Source of the DNA: Aaosphaeria pasadenensis | Taxonomy: Eukaryota > Ascomycota > Dothideomycetes > Pleosporales | Length of the DNA: 64,000 nucleotides | Assembly: GCA_022813625.1 (NCBI GenBank) | Contig: JAKLMB010000020.1 | Location: 434,001 to 498,000, forward strand | Direction: 5' to 3' | In this document: one piece after another, positions 32,263 to 42,775 of the stretch | How positions within the stretch are numbered: position 1 is the first letter of the stretch | Layout: each line of letters starts with the position of its first letter | Notes under the pieces: model-generated | What the model saw: the letters and a program-made list of their open reading frames with translations, nothing else | Databases searched by the model: none | What the model was told of the DNA's origin: nothing | Made by a program: the position numbers and the translations under genes

Positions 32263-33431
32263 ATGAAAGCTGGCCAATGGGATCCGTTCGTCCATTGATC
32301 TCCCTACCATCCAAGACGTCCATGCTAAACATCGCAGGAAACAACAAAAGGTTGTCATTAATGACATTCCCAAACCATCAGCCGGGAAGGGACAGTTTCT
32401 TGTAAAGATCCAGTCCGCATCACTATGCCACTCTGATCTTTTGATGCTCGCTCGCCCCGATTACCCAGTGACTCTGGGTCACGAAGGTGTTGGCTACATT
32501 GAAGAGATCGACCCTGCAGCAGAGGGCAAGGGGTTCAAAGTCGGCGATGCAATTGGCTTCAATTATTTCATTGGATGCTGCTTTGAATGTGAAGGCTGCA
32601 TGGTTCATAACTTGTAAGTGTTTCTCCTCTCTAACCTTGTATGGGAACTGACCCAGTGCAGATACTGCGAGACCGGCGGATCCAAACTTCAAGGCTTCGC
32701 CGTCGACGGATTCTTCCAAGAATACGCAGTCGTCGACTGGCAGAACGCAGTGCAGCTCCCGGAAAGCCTCGACGTGTCAAAAACCGCCCCGCTATTCTGC
32801 GCAGGCATCACGGCATTCCACTCCGTCGACAGCTGCGAGCTCAAGGAGGGACAGTGGCTCGCTGTCATCGGCTGCGGCGGCCTCGGCCAATACGCAATCC
32901 AATACGCCAAAGCCATGGGAATCAAGACGATCGGTCTCGATATCAACGACTCCCAGCTTGAAATGGCGAAGAAGGTGGGAGCTGATGCGACGTTTAACAC
33001 GATGACGAATAAGAACTATGTCGATGAAGTCAAGAAGCTGTCAGGTAAGGGCTGCCATGCGGCGGCTGTGTATAGTGCGGCAAATGCTGCCTATGCGGGC
33101 GCTCCTAATGTCCTGAGGATCGGAGGCTTGCTGATGGTGATTGGAATCGCACCGAAGGGATTGGACTTTGTCACGACGTTTGATCTTACAACCGGGCGGT
33201 ACCGTATCAAGGCGGACAGTACGGGTATTCCACAGCGTATGAAGAAGGCTGTGGATTTCACAGGGAAGCATAAGTATGTCTTGGTCTCCAAAACCCCTCA
33301 AGGCTCGTCGATGCTAACACCATAAAAGAATCCAACCTGACGTCGAGTTCCGCAAGATCGAGGATCTTCCGCAGATGGTCAAGGACATGGAAGACGGCAA
33401 GGCGGATAAGAGACAGGTTGTGATATTTTAA
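32263..33431 (+). CDS. Zinc-containing alcohol dehydrogenase
   Basis: Four exons, 32263..32285, 32338..32613, 32662..33273 and 33329..33431, give 337 residues. Exon 1 encodes only MKAGQWD and part of a Pro codon, and continues into KQQKVVINDIPKP. Catalytic zinc ligands are the Cys of SASLCHSDLL and the GHEGVG block. Structural zinc ligands are the cysteines of CCFECEGC plus the Cys of NLYCETG across intron 2. The cofactor fold is VIGCGGLGQYAIQYAKAMG. This is the propanol-preferring/yeast-ADH-like class, oxidising or reducing a primary or secondary alcohol with NAD(P). It follows the esterase in tandem, so it could oxidise the alcohol the esterase releases (inference). Confidence 0.9.
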
Positions 33432-34764
33432 AGTTTTATCGAGACATGCTCTACGGTAGGGTAACTCTGAAGTGGTAGCAAGCAGTCAGTAGTATAGCTC
33501 CGGCGTAATACCCCAATCGCTCAAAGTATTGTGATATCCCTTCGAGCCCATGTGATGCCATGCATTAAACTTTCGAGAAGACCGAGGCTAAGTTGTATCC
33601 GCTGAAAGCATTGAAAACATCCATGTTTTTCAACGTCATAACAATTGCATAGTGCCCGGGTAAAGACCCCTCCAGTAAATTACCAACGGAGTATTTGCAA
33701 AAAAATCATCACAAAGAATTACTTATAAAAGTACACCAACAAAACACTCATGAAAGAGTATCCCTGACAAAGGTACAACAACAAAGATTAGGATCTCGCA
33801 TAACTTGAACAATCCAAATCTATCAACAGCGCCAGAAGAGAAAGACCATCTATCTATTTAAATTTTGCAAGAACTGGCACCCATTTTGACAGTCGCACTA
33901 TATGTTCTACTTCCTCCAACCACACCCCTCTGCTGTTTCTATCGTCCATCTTCCCGTAATTCTAAAGGTCAGAGGAAGATTACATATGCTTTTTCTAATT
34001 GCTATGGATCTTGACCGTCATTTCTGGCGAGCGTAATGGTATAATCCTACTCCAAACTCCCCTTTGACCTCTACGGATTACTGACCATATTATCTCACTT
34101 GATAAACATTCACTCTTGAGAAGTCCAGCTCCCTGGCTGCCGGTATGGCTTTTTCAAAAAGTTCGACCGCTTCAATTAACATTCCAAGTCTCACGGATTA
34201 CCCTCATAGAAATATGCAAAGGCGCGAGGTTTTCAAGCCGCTCGTTTCAAACGAGCTCGGCATCTATCTTCTATCGCTACTCAAATCAGATGCTAACCTG
34301 AGACCAGACCTCCACCAAAATATTCGATGTTGAATCGGCCTCCATCTGCGACACTTTGCTTCAGCCGGCTGAGACCCAACCTGCGCAATAGTTGCATGGC
34401 TAGGAAAGGAAGTAAGTGCGCCGACTTAATTATGAGAAAAGACCTAGAGATGTCTGATTACATTTGAACTGTTAGAATCGATCAAGAGATGGCATCCATT
34501 CACAAAAAAAACGACTCAAAAAGACTCCATGCGCGCGTCGAAAGCACAACCGAATATGCGCTCAAAATAGGGAATCAGTGTTGTCAGGGGAAAAGAGGGC
34601 AACACTACGCGTCTCCCCTTGTAAGTATGGAATATCACAGGTAGGGCGAGTGAGTTGTTGCAATGTAAGACATCTAGTGTCTCTAAGGTTGGGGGATTAT
34701 TCAACAAATTTAGTAGGTAGATTGGGTAATTCTTTGAGTATGAAGACCCTTCAAACAGTTTACT
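33432..34764. other. 1.3 kb gene-free region at start of accessory island
   Basis: AT-rich non-coding DNA. Open frames (for example 34116-34333 and 34516-34775) are short and overlapping without domains. This marks the change from the metabolic genes to a gene-poor region. Confidence 0.55.
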
Positions 34765-36199
34765 CTAATCATTGACAGTCCCTTGACAGTCCCTTGAAAG
34801 ATGCCCTATATGCAGGCCTTAAAAGGCAATTATGTTAGTAAAGCATAACATGATAGAAGAGGAACTTACACTCAAAACAACGAACAGGATATCCACACCG
34901 TGATACCGTATGACCCAAGAGTAGACCTAAAATTCTTTCGTCAGTAGTCGGAACAGCTACTATTATACAAGTAAGGTAATGATTGAATGTACATTTACCA
35001 CACTGATTTTTGCATTCGCGCACCGAATGTCTTGGGAGCCCACAGTTCAGACACTGGCCATTACGGAAACGGGCATCTAGCACCTCTGTCCATGCTATTT
35101 CTGCAGCTGCAAGTTCCTTTATTATCGCTTTACGCAGAGCGTTATTTTGCTCTGCACTTCCCACTGGACCTGCACGTACATCCAAGGTATCTGCCAGCCA
35201 TTCACGGAATCGAACGTCGTGGCCCAGGTTAAGTAGTTTTAACAAATCAACCACAGAATCCTGCCAGTCAAGCTGTTCATGTCGTTCCCTCGACAGACCC
35301 GCAAGTGCAGATTTCAGATCATGCCCCTCTAAGGCAGATGTATCGATTGGGTCGTCGTCAACGTTCAGTGCTGTGCTGTGCTGAACAACCTCGGCATTAG
35401 GGTTGGTTGATAAAACTTCCTCCGCATGAAGGTCATGAACGCTCACTACTGTCGGTCTCTGCTGCCGCTTCTGTATTTCCTCTGTTAATCGTCGCATCGC
35501 ATGGTCTTCTCCTTCCCCATATATCAAAGGCAGAAATACTCCAAATATGCCGAACAAACAGTACACCTTATCTTCCTTCATCGTTGTTCTACGCCTCGCT
35601 GCCCAACTCATGCGTACCTCAACGCTGAATTCGTGGAGATTTGGACTCCTAAGTGCGCTTATAGGAATCTGAGTAATTGCGTGTATTTCCTGCTCTAGCG
35701 AAATCTTGCTGCCTAGCCGCTTGCCCTCTCTAGAGAAGAACTCAACGTACGGAGGCGCTAACAGCTCTTGCAGTGTCCAACCTCGTGTGAACCACCAGCT
35801 TCCTCGAAATGGGTCGTCCCATACTTTCCGGTAGGTCTGGGTGTCAACAACCTCCTCTGGTACAGAAACATCTGAGAGGTATGCGTAGCACTTCTTCGCA
35901 CGCAGATACCAGCGATACATAGAGTTGATCGCTGTGGTTAGCTCAGCGGCATCTGCCTTATTGATACAGCAGGTATCGATCCAGAAGTACTGATAGCCGT
36001 CTTTTGCTGCCTGCTTAGCACAGAAGCGGAGCTTGTCGTACCCTTTCTTGTTCTTGCCTTCGCCAGCTACTACTTCATCATATGTAATTTCCTGTCCTTC
36101 AATCCAGGTGTGCGAGAGAATGGCGTACGGCAGATGGTGGTCGTCGTCAAAAGAGGTCAGCTTGAAGACGTCGTCGTGCAGGCGCCGCAGAAGTCGCAT
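34765..36199 (-). CDS. HET-domain protein with C-terminal triple CCHC zinc-knuckle array
   Basis: Three exons, 34993..36199, 34870..34926 and 34765..34817, give 438 residues. The ATG at 36199 (MRLLRRLHDDVFKL) is the usual HET start. The HET domain has YAILSHTWIEGQEITYDEV, FWIDTCCINKADAAELTTAI and the WFTRGWTLQELLAPP block, then the KEDKVYCLFGIFGVFLPLIYGEGE end block. Such proteins trigger cell death in non-self recognition. The C-terminus reads as three canonical C-x2-C-x4-H-x4-C knuckles: Cys383-396, Cys400-413 and Cys419-432. The second and third appear only after removing introns of 66 and 52 bases. Both introns are phase 1 and split the second Cys codon of their knuckle. Knuckles of this type bind single-stranded nucleic acid or protein. 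Confidence 0.85.
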
Positions 36200-37671
36200 C
36201 GTGGAAGGTGTTTCGCTCAAGCAAAAGGCAATAGTTAATGGCTTCAGCACAGACTCGCTGTCAAAGAAGGATGAGAGGAGCAGGGCATCGCATATCTCTC
36301 AGCATGTCGAGCAGGCTGAGCGCTTATGTACTGGGTTCGTGAGGCTGCATGTGCCCAGCCATATGTGTGTGTGTGGCTCAACAACAAGGTATGTGTGTGG
36401 CTTAGGCATTGTGTAACGGAATGACCTTCAAGTCCAGCGCTGATGTCTCACCTCTTGCTCCGCACCTCTCGAATTTATACTGCTACTTCACAACAGCGCC
36501 GGGAGCGAAGCGGAAAAAACCCTCCCTGAACCGCTTTGGCTAGACTGGCAAAGTTGAGTCGCCAGGATGCCTCTGCGTTTTGCTTGAGCTGCATATAATT
36601 TCTCTCTTCTTCGTACCCTTCGGATAGCTCGACCTGCTCGAGTAGTAGCGGGTGTCTATTCCGGAACAAATGTCGAATTATTATCTCCGACTGCGTATAC
36701 TGGTCGTACCCGTCGAGGCATCGTTAGGCCGTCCCGTCGTCCATTCTCCAGTAATTTGAAAGACGAGCCACGGCAATCGGTAGAAGCAACACAGTTATTA
36801 GACGAAGATTACCACAGCTTAGTGGAATTATATTTCGAAGCAGTTATAGAATATTCGGGATACGTGCAGGAAGCGGGGTCTAGTATAACAGTTGACCATT
36901 GTGTAAGAACCCTCTCCCAATAGTTTCAGGTGTCGTCGATGTGTTAAGTTTAAGGTCTTGTTAGATGGAGCTAGTTAACGCTTCTAGGATGATGTCATTA
37001 CTATCATCGCATCAGGCGTTGGAAACTACACCCTACACCGCCAACTATCTACCAAGCAAATCTTATGTTCTTCACCAATCTCAGGAATGAAAAGGTACGA
37101 TTGGGTCGTAGATGGTCAGTCGCATTATGTTAGTAACGGCATCACATTCGGAAGGTGGATACATCTCGCTAGTAATACGAATTTATCAGAGATATTGAAC
37201 ATAGAGTTAGGACTGGAGATGGAAATGTATTTTGGTTAATGTTCACCTACGTAATATCGATATACTTGTTAAACACGGCTACGTAGCTCTATCGCATGAT
37301 ACGTCTGAAAACGCCTTTGAAGCGACCTAAGAGGCGAGCCACAAATTTGTCTAGTGCTGTATTAGAGCCAGACGCGCCAGAGCCAGAGGATACAATTGCA
37401 CCGAGGTGGTAGTGGAAGATGTAGAGAATGAATTGCTTGAATTGGATTGAGGCAGATTAGCGCAGACGGCAACCTTATAATAATTAGACGAAGTGCTCCC
37501 AACGTGATGGACGCTGCGCTTGTCCAACAACGACCATTTATGCCTATTGTGCCCGCCGCCGTCATTGTGCTCGCCGTCGTTGTGCCCGCTCTCATTATGC
37601 CTTGTCGTGCCCATCGTGCCCATCGTGCCCGCCATCGTCGCTCACTATATTTGGGGCTACACCATCTACGG
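36200..37671. other. 1.5 kb gene-poor DNA upstream of the HET gene
   Basis: It includes the HET promoter. No credible gene is found. Near 37548-37640 there are degenerate GTGCCCATC-like 9-base units (CGTGCCCATCGTGCCC...). On the minus strand these read as a Gly/Thr/Met-rich frame, interpreted as a decayed minisatellite and not a protein. Confidence 0.5.
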
Positions 37672-38103
37672 TCACAATAGCCATGGGACAAACGCAACAC
37701 ATCCGGGCTCAGTTGGACGTGAGGCGAATTCCCTCTCAGTCCAACCGTTTCGATATCTGGAAAAGTAGTCACAGTTTCCCATCGCACACGTCCAAAACCC
37801 AAACCCAGGCATGCTACTTTCAATACCAGCTCGATCCTGACGACTGATTACACCACAATGGCAAGGTGGGTTGCTATCACACATGCCATACTCATCATCC
37901 CATGTAATCCATCCTTCCAGATGATCTTGTACGCCTCGCCTGTTATGCTCACATCGAACGCATTTATAGTAAGGCCGGCCAGCATTACCATTTCGATTGT
38001 TTGCGCTTACAATGTTGCGGTATCGAGGCACCCAGCCGCAGCGACGACAACAAGCCGAGGCAAGAGGAAATTGAGGTTGTAGCGGTCGACTCAGGAGTTT
38101 CAT
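37672..38103 (-). CDS. Small double GRF-like zinc-finger protein
   Basis: Single exon, 143 residues, ATG at 38103. Unit 1: Cys22 in CRRCGW, then NAGRPYYKCVRC (Cys48, Cys51) and EGWITWDDEYG. This is the GRF pattern (C-G ... N-x-GRxxYxC ... C ... W-x-D). Unit 2: NPPCHCG (Cys81, Cys83), then PGFGFWTCAMGNCDYFS (Cys106, Cys111). GRF fingers bind single-stranded DNA or RNA in proteins such as APE2 and TOP3A. Short free-standing double units are common as orphan genes in fungal accessory regions. The function is unknown. It could be a remnant of a larger protein. Confidence 0.65.
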   Translation of the reverse strand: MKLLSRPLQPQFPLASACCRRCGWVPRYRNIVSANNRNGNAGRPYYKCVRCEHNRRGVQDHLEGWITWDDEYGMCDSNPPCHCGVISRQDRAGIESSMPGFGFWTCAMGNCDYFSRYRNGWTEREFASRPTEPGCVAFVPWLL

Positions 38104-39700
38104 GATCTCCGACGTTGGAACGTCTAGATACAGTGTTAGTTAAGACCGTGAAGTTCGGCTTGCGGACACTAGCCAGCGAATGTAGGGTTGTCGCTTCCCA
38201 AAGTCTGCATGAGCATTTTTGTATTGATTATAATCTAATCTTGTGGAGCCAGCTCGTCGACGTTTCGGGGTCTTTGGCCTTCAGTTACATAGGCGTGACG
38301 TGGTAGGAAGAGCGCTTTGGAGGACGGTAAGCAGGCGAGACGAACAGAGAAGTGTCAAGCAATAGAGGGGCAGACTTTCTTGGGAATCAACGTCGAGAGT
38401 CAGTCGTTTTGCATGTCAGCCTTACTAGGGTAGAGCTGGTGACGTATTGTAGCACTATGTTACAGTACAAAGCGTTAACATGTAATCTGTAGATTCTAGA
38501 GTATAATAGGACACAGGTGTGGTAGCTTAACATGCTGTAGAGCTGTAACAGACAGATATTGTACTCTAGAACAGCTTATGCTATGTTGCACAGCATGTAC
38601 CCAACGTCTAATACCCCTGTAACGTTTTTGTGTTACTGCCGATACCTTTGAATTCCTCCTCTGTAGACTATTTGTTATTTTGAAGTTAAAGTACTTGTAG
38701 TTTGTTCCGTTGCAGCAGTTATTCCATTACGGGTGGATGTACGTTATATTGTTAGCATTTGGTAGTGCTTTGAGTCGTTATCAATATTATAATATGGACA
38801 TCTTCCCGCAAGTATAGCTTGCTAAGCAAATAGCCTTCTTATACAGCATCTAAGTGATCAGCGTCTATAGTCTCATGGCGAGACTATAATTTGCCTATGC
38901 CATTTACTTCTGTTTCCTATGAGGTTCTGCATCTTATCAACAGAAAATCAGTCTTGAATTGACTCTGACGTGCAAGCTATGTCTAAAGAGGGCAGAGACT
39001 GCTGCCTAGCGGGCTCTAAGTTTCGTTTTATTACTCCTTGTAGTTACATTCGCTTGCTTGCATCAACGTACTTGTAACGTCCCTCCCTGCGTGGCGAAAA
39101 ACCCCTCGTGCCGAAAGCAATTTGTCGCTCGGGCATCTCAATTCTTTCCCCGCAATTCTAGCAAGTTATATTTAATTTTTTGTTGTTCTTTAGGCATTTC
39201 TCCCTGGAGAATCCGTGTCAAAAAAAATACAATGCTCTTGATCATTTTATCGATGGTTCCTTTCAGAGCATTGAGAAATACATTAGCTTTGCACCCTTGC
39301 TGCACCACGGCTATTTCGAAGTCCTAAACTTCAGACCACTGGATTGGTAGTCCCATTACGAAAGAAGATTGCCCTACGCTCTAAAGACACTCAGCCTTTG
39401 CAAGTGTGCATTCCGTATTTATCGGTGCGAGGGGATCTTGCTGTGTGTCTTGGCGTGAGGAATCAACGCGCTGACATAATAGTAGTTATACTGTCCGTAT
39501 TCTACGCCTTACTAAATCAAGATGTCGCGCTCTTCTAGAAACTTCCATGGACGGCCAAGTGCTTGCTATCTCGGCATCGCCGAATTAGGGCTAGTGATTA
39601 CATCACGTGATAGCATGGTTCGACAAAACTACGTCCCGCGTCACGTCGCGTCTCAAGCCCACGACTCTCTCTTTCTCCACTACGTGGCGGACGGGGCGCG
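38104..39700. other. 1.6 kb gene-free AT-rich stretch
   Basis: No credible open frame or transposon domain is visible. The part around 38400-38900 is notably AT-rich and may contain decayed repeats, but I see no clear terminal repeats. Confidence 0.5.
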
Positions 39701-40313
39701 ATGCAGAGACTGCCGGAGGAGATGCGGCTCGAGGTGTTGGAGCAGGTGCCGACAATAGAGGGTCGGAGTGCTCTACGTTGGGTGTCGAGGGAGTGGCGAG
39801 ACACCACGGAACTGTTCATGAGGCTCTGGGTGCGTCAGCTCCCGGTTGGGGAGCCATTCGCGGCGGATTGGGACGCGGGTCGGCTGGCCCTACAACACTA
39901 TTGGAATGGTAGGATGTTCCTTTGTATATACCTTTGATCCGTCTTTTTATCCAGCTCTGTATCCATCTCTTTATTTCAGCTAGGGTAACAGGTATTGTGC
40001 AGTGTTCGTGGCCAGACGCCGGTCGGTCGTATTGCGCGTGGCGAGGAACGGGACGGTGACGTGGCTGACGCGGAGGTTCGATGGACGGCGTTCGAGGTGT
40101 GAGCGGATGGACTGTGTAACATGTAATGAGGATACTTCCGAGGACGAGTTTATATTGCGCAGGCCATATTTTGTGGTTCAGACGGAGGGCGCGGATGGGT
40201 GGGTGGACTGGTGCTTTATGGAGCTGGAGGCGGGGACGTTGTCGACAGTGCAAGCTGGGCTGACGCGAATTAGCCAAAGGGGGCCGTTTCGCGACTGCAC
40301 TGCAACTGGTTAA
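39701..40313 (+). CDS. F-box-like small protein
   Basis: Two exons, 39701..39908 and 40003..40313, give 172 residues. The 94-base intron has donor GTAGGA and acceptor GTGCAG, phase 1. The N-terminus (MQRLPEEMRLEVLEQVPTIE, then SALRWVSREWRDTTELF) fits a short F-box, which would bind Skp1 in an SCF complex. The C-terminal part is basic with scattered cysteines (CERMDCVTC). No leucine-rich repeats or other partner domain are visible. The exon join is my best choice among a few acceptors (39984 is an alternative). Many lineage-specific F-box genes of this kind occur in fungi. Confidence 0.5.
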
Positions 40314-40836
40314 GGTAGCATGTTGATATAAGTATAGCAACCAAATCTGCTCGCAGCTGTAGGTCGCTTTGCTACAAAAGTTTTGTTATTCAATAGACCG
40401 TGCAAGTTGACCTACTTCTCATCCGCTTTTGCTCCCTCTTGTGGAGTACCGCACAAATAATAGAGAATCTTTGCTCTGTTCTTCAGCTTGGTTTAGGGCA
40501 GGCTCCTACTGTTCTAGAGTAGGATTCTAGTCGGATTCCAGAGTCGGATTTTGATCGACTCCGAGCGTTTGTAGGAGTGGGAAAGGGTTCGCGCTGTGAC
40601 CTGATGAAGCTACAAGTAAGTTATGTATCATCGCCCATGAGCCCGGACCGGGTGGATCGCTTCCTCCGGGGCGGCGCTACAATACAATCTCACACCAACC
40701 CCACTACTCAGTACCATCCCGCCAGCCCAGTTAACAGCCGCAAATCCACTGTGAGAGACGCGCTCATAACTGCCCCATTCAAGCAGTCTCTATTCAGAGT
40801 ACAATTAGAATGGGCAGACCATAAAAAAGTACTGAA
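40314..40836. other. Intergenic region upstream of the BTB gene
   Basis: These 523 bases contain a short ATTCTAGTCGGATTC-type imperfect repeat around 40520-40560. No gene is seen. Confidence 0.5.
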
Positions 40837-41887
40837 ATGGACGCCGACTCTCTTGTTCTCGCTCCCGAGGGCGACGTGATATTGGTCGTGGGTGGGGAAC
40901 AGTTTCGCATACATGCGGACTCCCTCTTTCTTAAACGGCATTCACCGGTCTTTGCAGCTCTATTTGGCCCAAACTTTCGCGAAGGTCAAGATTCGAATAC
41001 CTCATCTCCAAAGGAGATTACTCTGACGGATGATGATCCGTATGCCATGACAGCGATCTGTGCAACAATGTACCACGACTTTGATCACATTCCGCGGAGT
41101 GCAACAACAGACCAGGTTCTCAGCATAATCAGACTCGCGGATAAATACGATTGTTGCGATGTCCTTACTCTACCATCCCAGGTCCATGGCTGGCTCAAAT
41201 CCGATCATTTGACTCTTGGTAAAGACCTAGTAAATATTCTCGCCATGGCGTATTTGGTCAGAGATAAGGAAGCGTTCAAAGATGCGTCGATAGCCTTAGT
41301 CTCGAAGTACGATGGATCATTCGCAGATCTAGCTGATAATGTAATTTGTGATGTTCTCCCCTGGAAGACATTCTGTAAGAAGACATTCAAGTAATTACCT
41401 TCGTATAACTTTAGCAATGTGCTAACTAGTAATGAACGTAGGCAGATTGGAGGAGCTTCGGGCCCGTATACAAACACTCGCAATCAGTATCGCTTTAGCG
41501 GCTAAACCCAGGAGCTATGGACATCCAAGTCACTCCGGGTGCTCTAAACTCGGAGAAGGGATTCAAGAAAATTTCAGTAACGATCTGTTAGCAGAGGTGC
41601 GCCAGATACACGAGCAGAAACATCGCGAGCGCTCGTATAGAACACTTCCGCATCCAAAACGGCAGTCAGCATTTGGGCAGTCGCGTGAGAAATTGCTAGC
41701 AACTCAGCAGTCAGCAATTGGGCCTTTGCTTGAGAAATTACAGGAACTAGCGAAAGCCTGTAATGAATGCAACAAAAATGTGAAAGCTTCCCAGCTAGAC
41801 ACATTTTGCCTCAGTTTAGCAGGCAATAACCTCAGACAGGTTGCTATGTTACCCGAATGGTACTGGGGCTTGAATTTGACCGATTGA
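40837..41887 (+). CDS. BTB/POZ-domain protein
   Basis: Two exons, 40837..41374 and 41442..41887, give 327 residues. The donor GTAAGA at 41375 was chosen because splicing to 41442 gives PWKTFCRLEELRARIQTL, a natural continuation. The unspliced frame ends four codons later. The BTB fold is near residues 10-110: GDVILVVGGEQFRIHADSL, RHSPVFAALFGPNFREGQ, then ITLTDDDPYAMTAICATMYH and RLADKYDCCDV. These are the usual fungal BTB signatures. The C-terminal 140 residues are helical and charged (LLAEVRQIHEQKHRE, LLEKLQELAKACNECN). BTB proteins are dimerising adaptors, often for Cul3 ligases. The specific role is unknown. Confidence 0.82.
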
Positions 41888-42775
41888 GGAGCATGGAGAA
41901 TGAGAGTCTGTACAGACTACATACCGGTGGACCAAACAGTAGATACGATCACACCTGGCCACCAGAAATCTATGGAACGGGGGGTAGGGGAGGATCAGGG
42001 CATATCAAAGCCTCAAATGAAACAATTTTGGAAGTTCACGATAGTCAGGGGACGAGTCAACGAATAGGCAGGGAAAGTACGGGAACAGGGCGGAAATTCG
42101 GAGCGACACGGTATTGGGTGCGGCAGTCTGCTGCTTAGGCTCTCATTTGTATACAGAAAAAGAAAGTATCTAAAAAAAGAGAGTAAAACTTCCCTCCAAT
42201 AAAGTTAAGAAAAACACAGTAGTATCTTTAGTAGATGTATGTTTGGTTTAGGTCAAACACCTATTACTCTCCCGCAGAAGCTAGGAATTTACTGCTATGC
42301 TCTTGGGCACTTGTTCCCCCTTCCCTGCAGCACTCTCATATCGAGTAGATGATTGGTGTCCAACACTGTTGGATCTATGTCTACCAATTTTCCTTGGCAG
42401 CTGACAACAAGAACAAATCCTATACAAAAGCACTTCTGTAAAAGTCCTTTATAATACCATTTTAAAAGATTATACCCTACCTCTAAGCTTTCTAACCCTA
42501 TTAACCCTTTCCTAAGTGTTTTGTAAGATTTGCTCTTATCGTTGGTTACTGAGGAAAGTTTGGTGGACACTGATGCCCAAGTGGTGAACACCGATCATCT
42601 ACCTATCATCTACCCTCTCATCAGCCTCTTCAGCCTCTTCAGCTTCATGGGTAAGCAGCAGTTGCGGGGCAGTGCAGAACATACCCAAGCACATTAAAGT
42701 CAGCCTTGCTCACCTTTGTTCTTCGCACCGACATACAGCAAGCTTTTTTATGTCCCTTCTGATTTGAAGCTAGAC
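41888..42775. other. Gene-poor interval between BTB and DUF2235 genes
   Basis: A + strand open frame (41857-42138) overlaps the BTB 3' end without domain content. A minus frame (42295-42591) reads TNHLLDMRVLQGRGNKC and begins beside CCAACA/TGTTGG. This might be an LTR or retroelement scrap but cannot be supported. Confidence 0.4.

Noticed and set aside
34835..34992. Continuous reading of the HET protein to residue 454 without introns
   Set aside because: Splicing yields three exact CCHC knuckles, while the unspliced reading loses two of them and ends in a hydrophobic tail.
37548..37640. Gly/Thr/Met-rich minus-strand frame near the GRF gene
   Set aside because: It derives from degenerate 9-base repeats, with no domain or conserved start.
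41857..42138. 93-codon frame overlapping the BTB 3' end
   Set aside because: Another frame of the BTB exon plus downstream DNA, with no domain.
42295..42591. Possible retroelement or LTR scrap on the minus strand
   Set aside because: TNHLLDMRV-like text and TGTTGG/CCAACA are suggestive, but no long terminal repeats, primer site or polyprotein domain can be shown.
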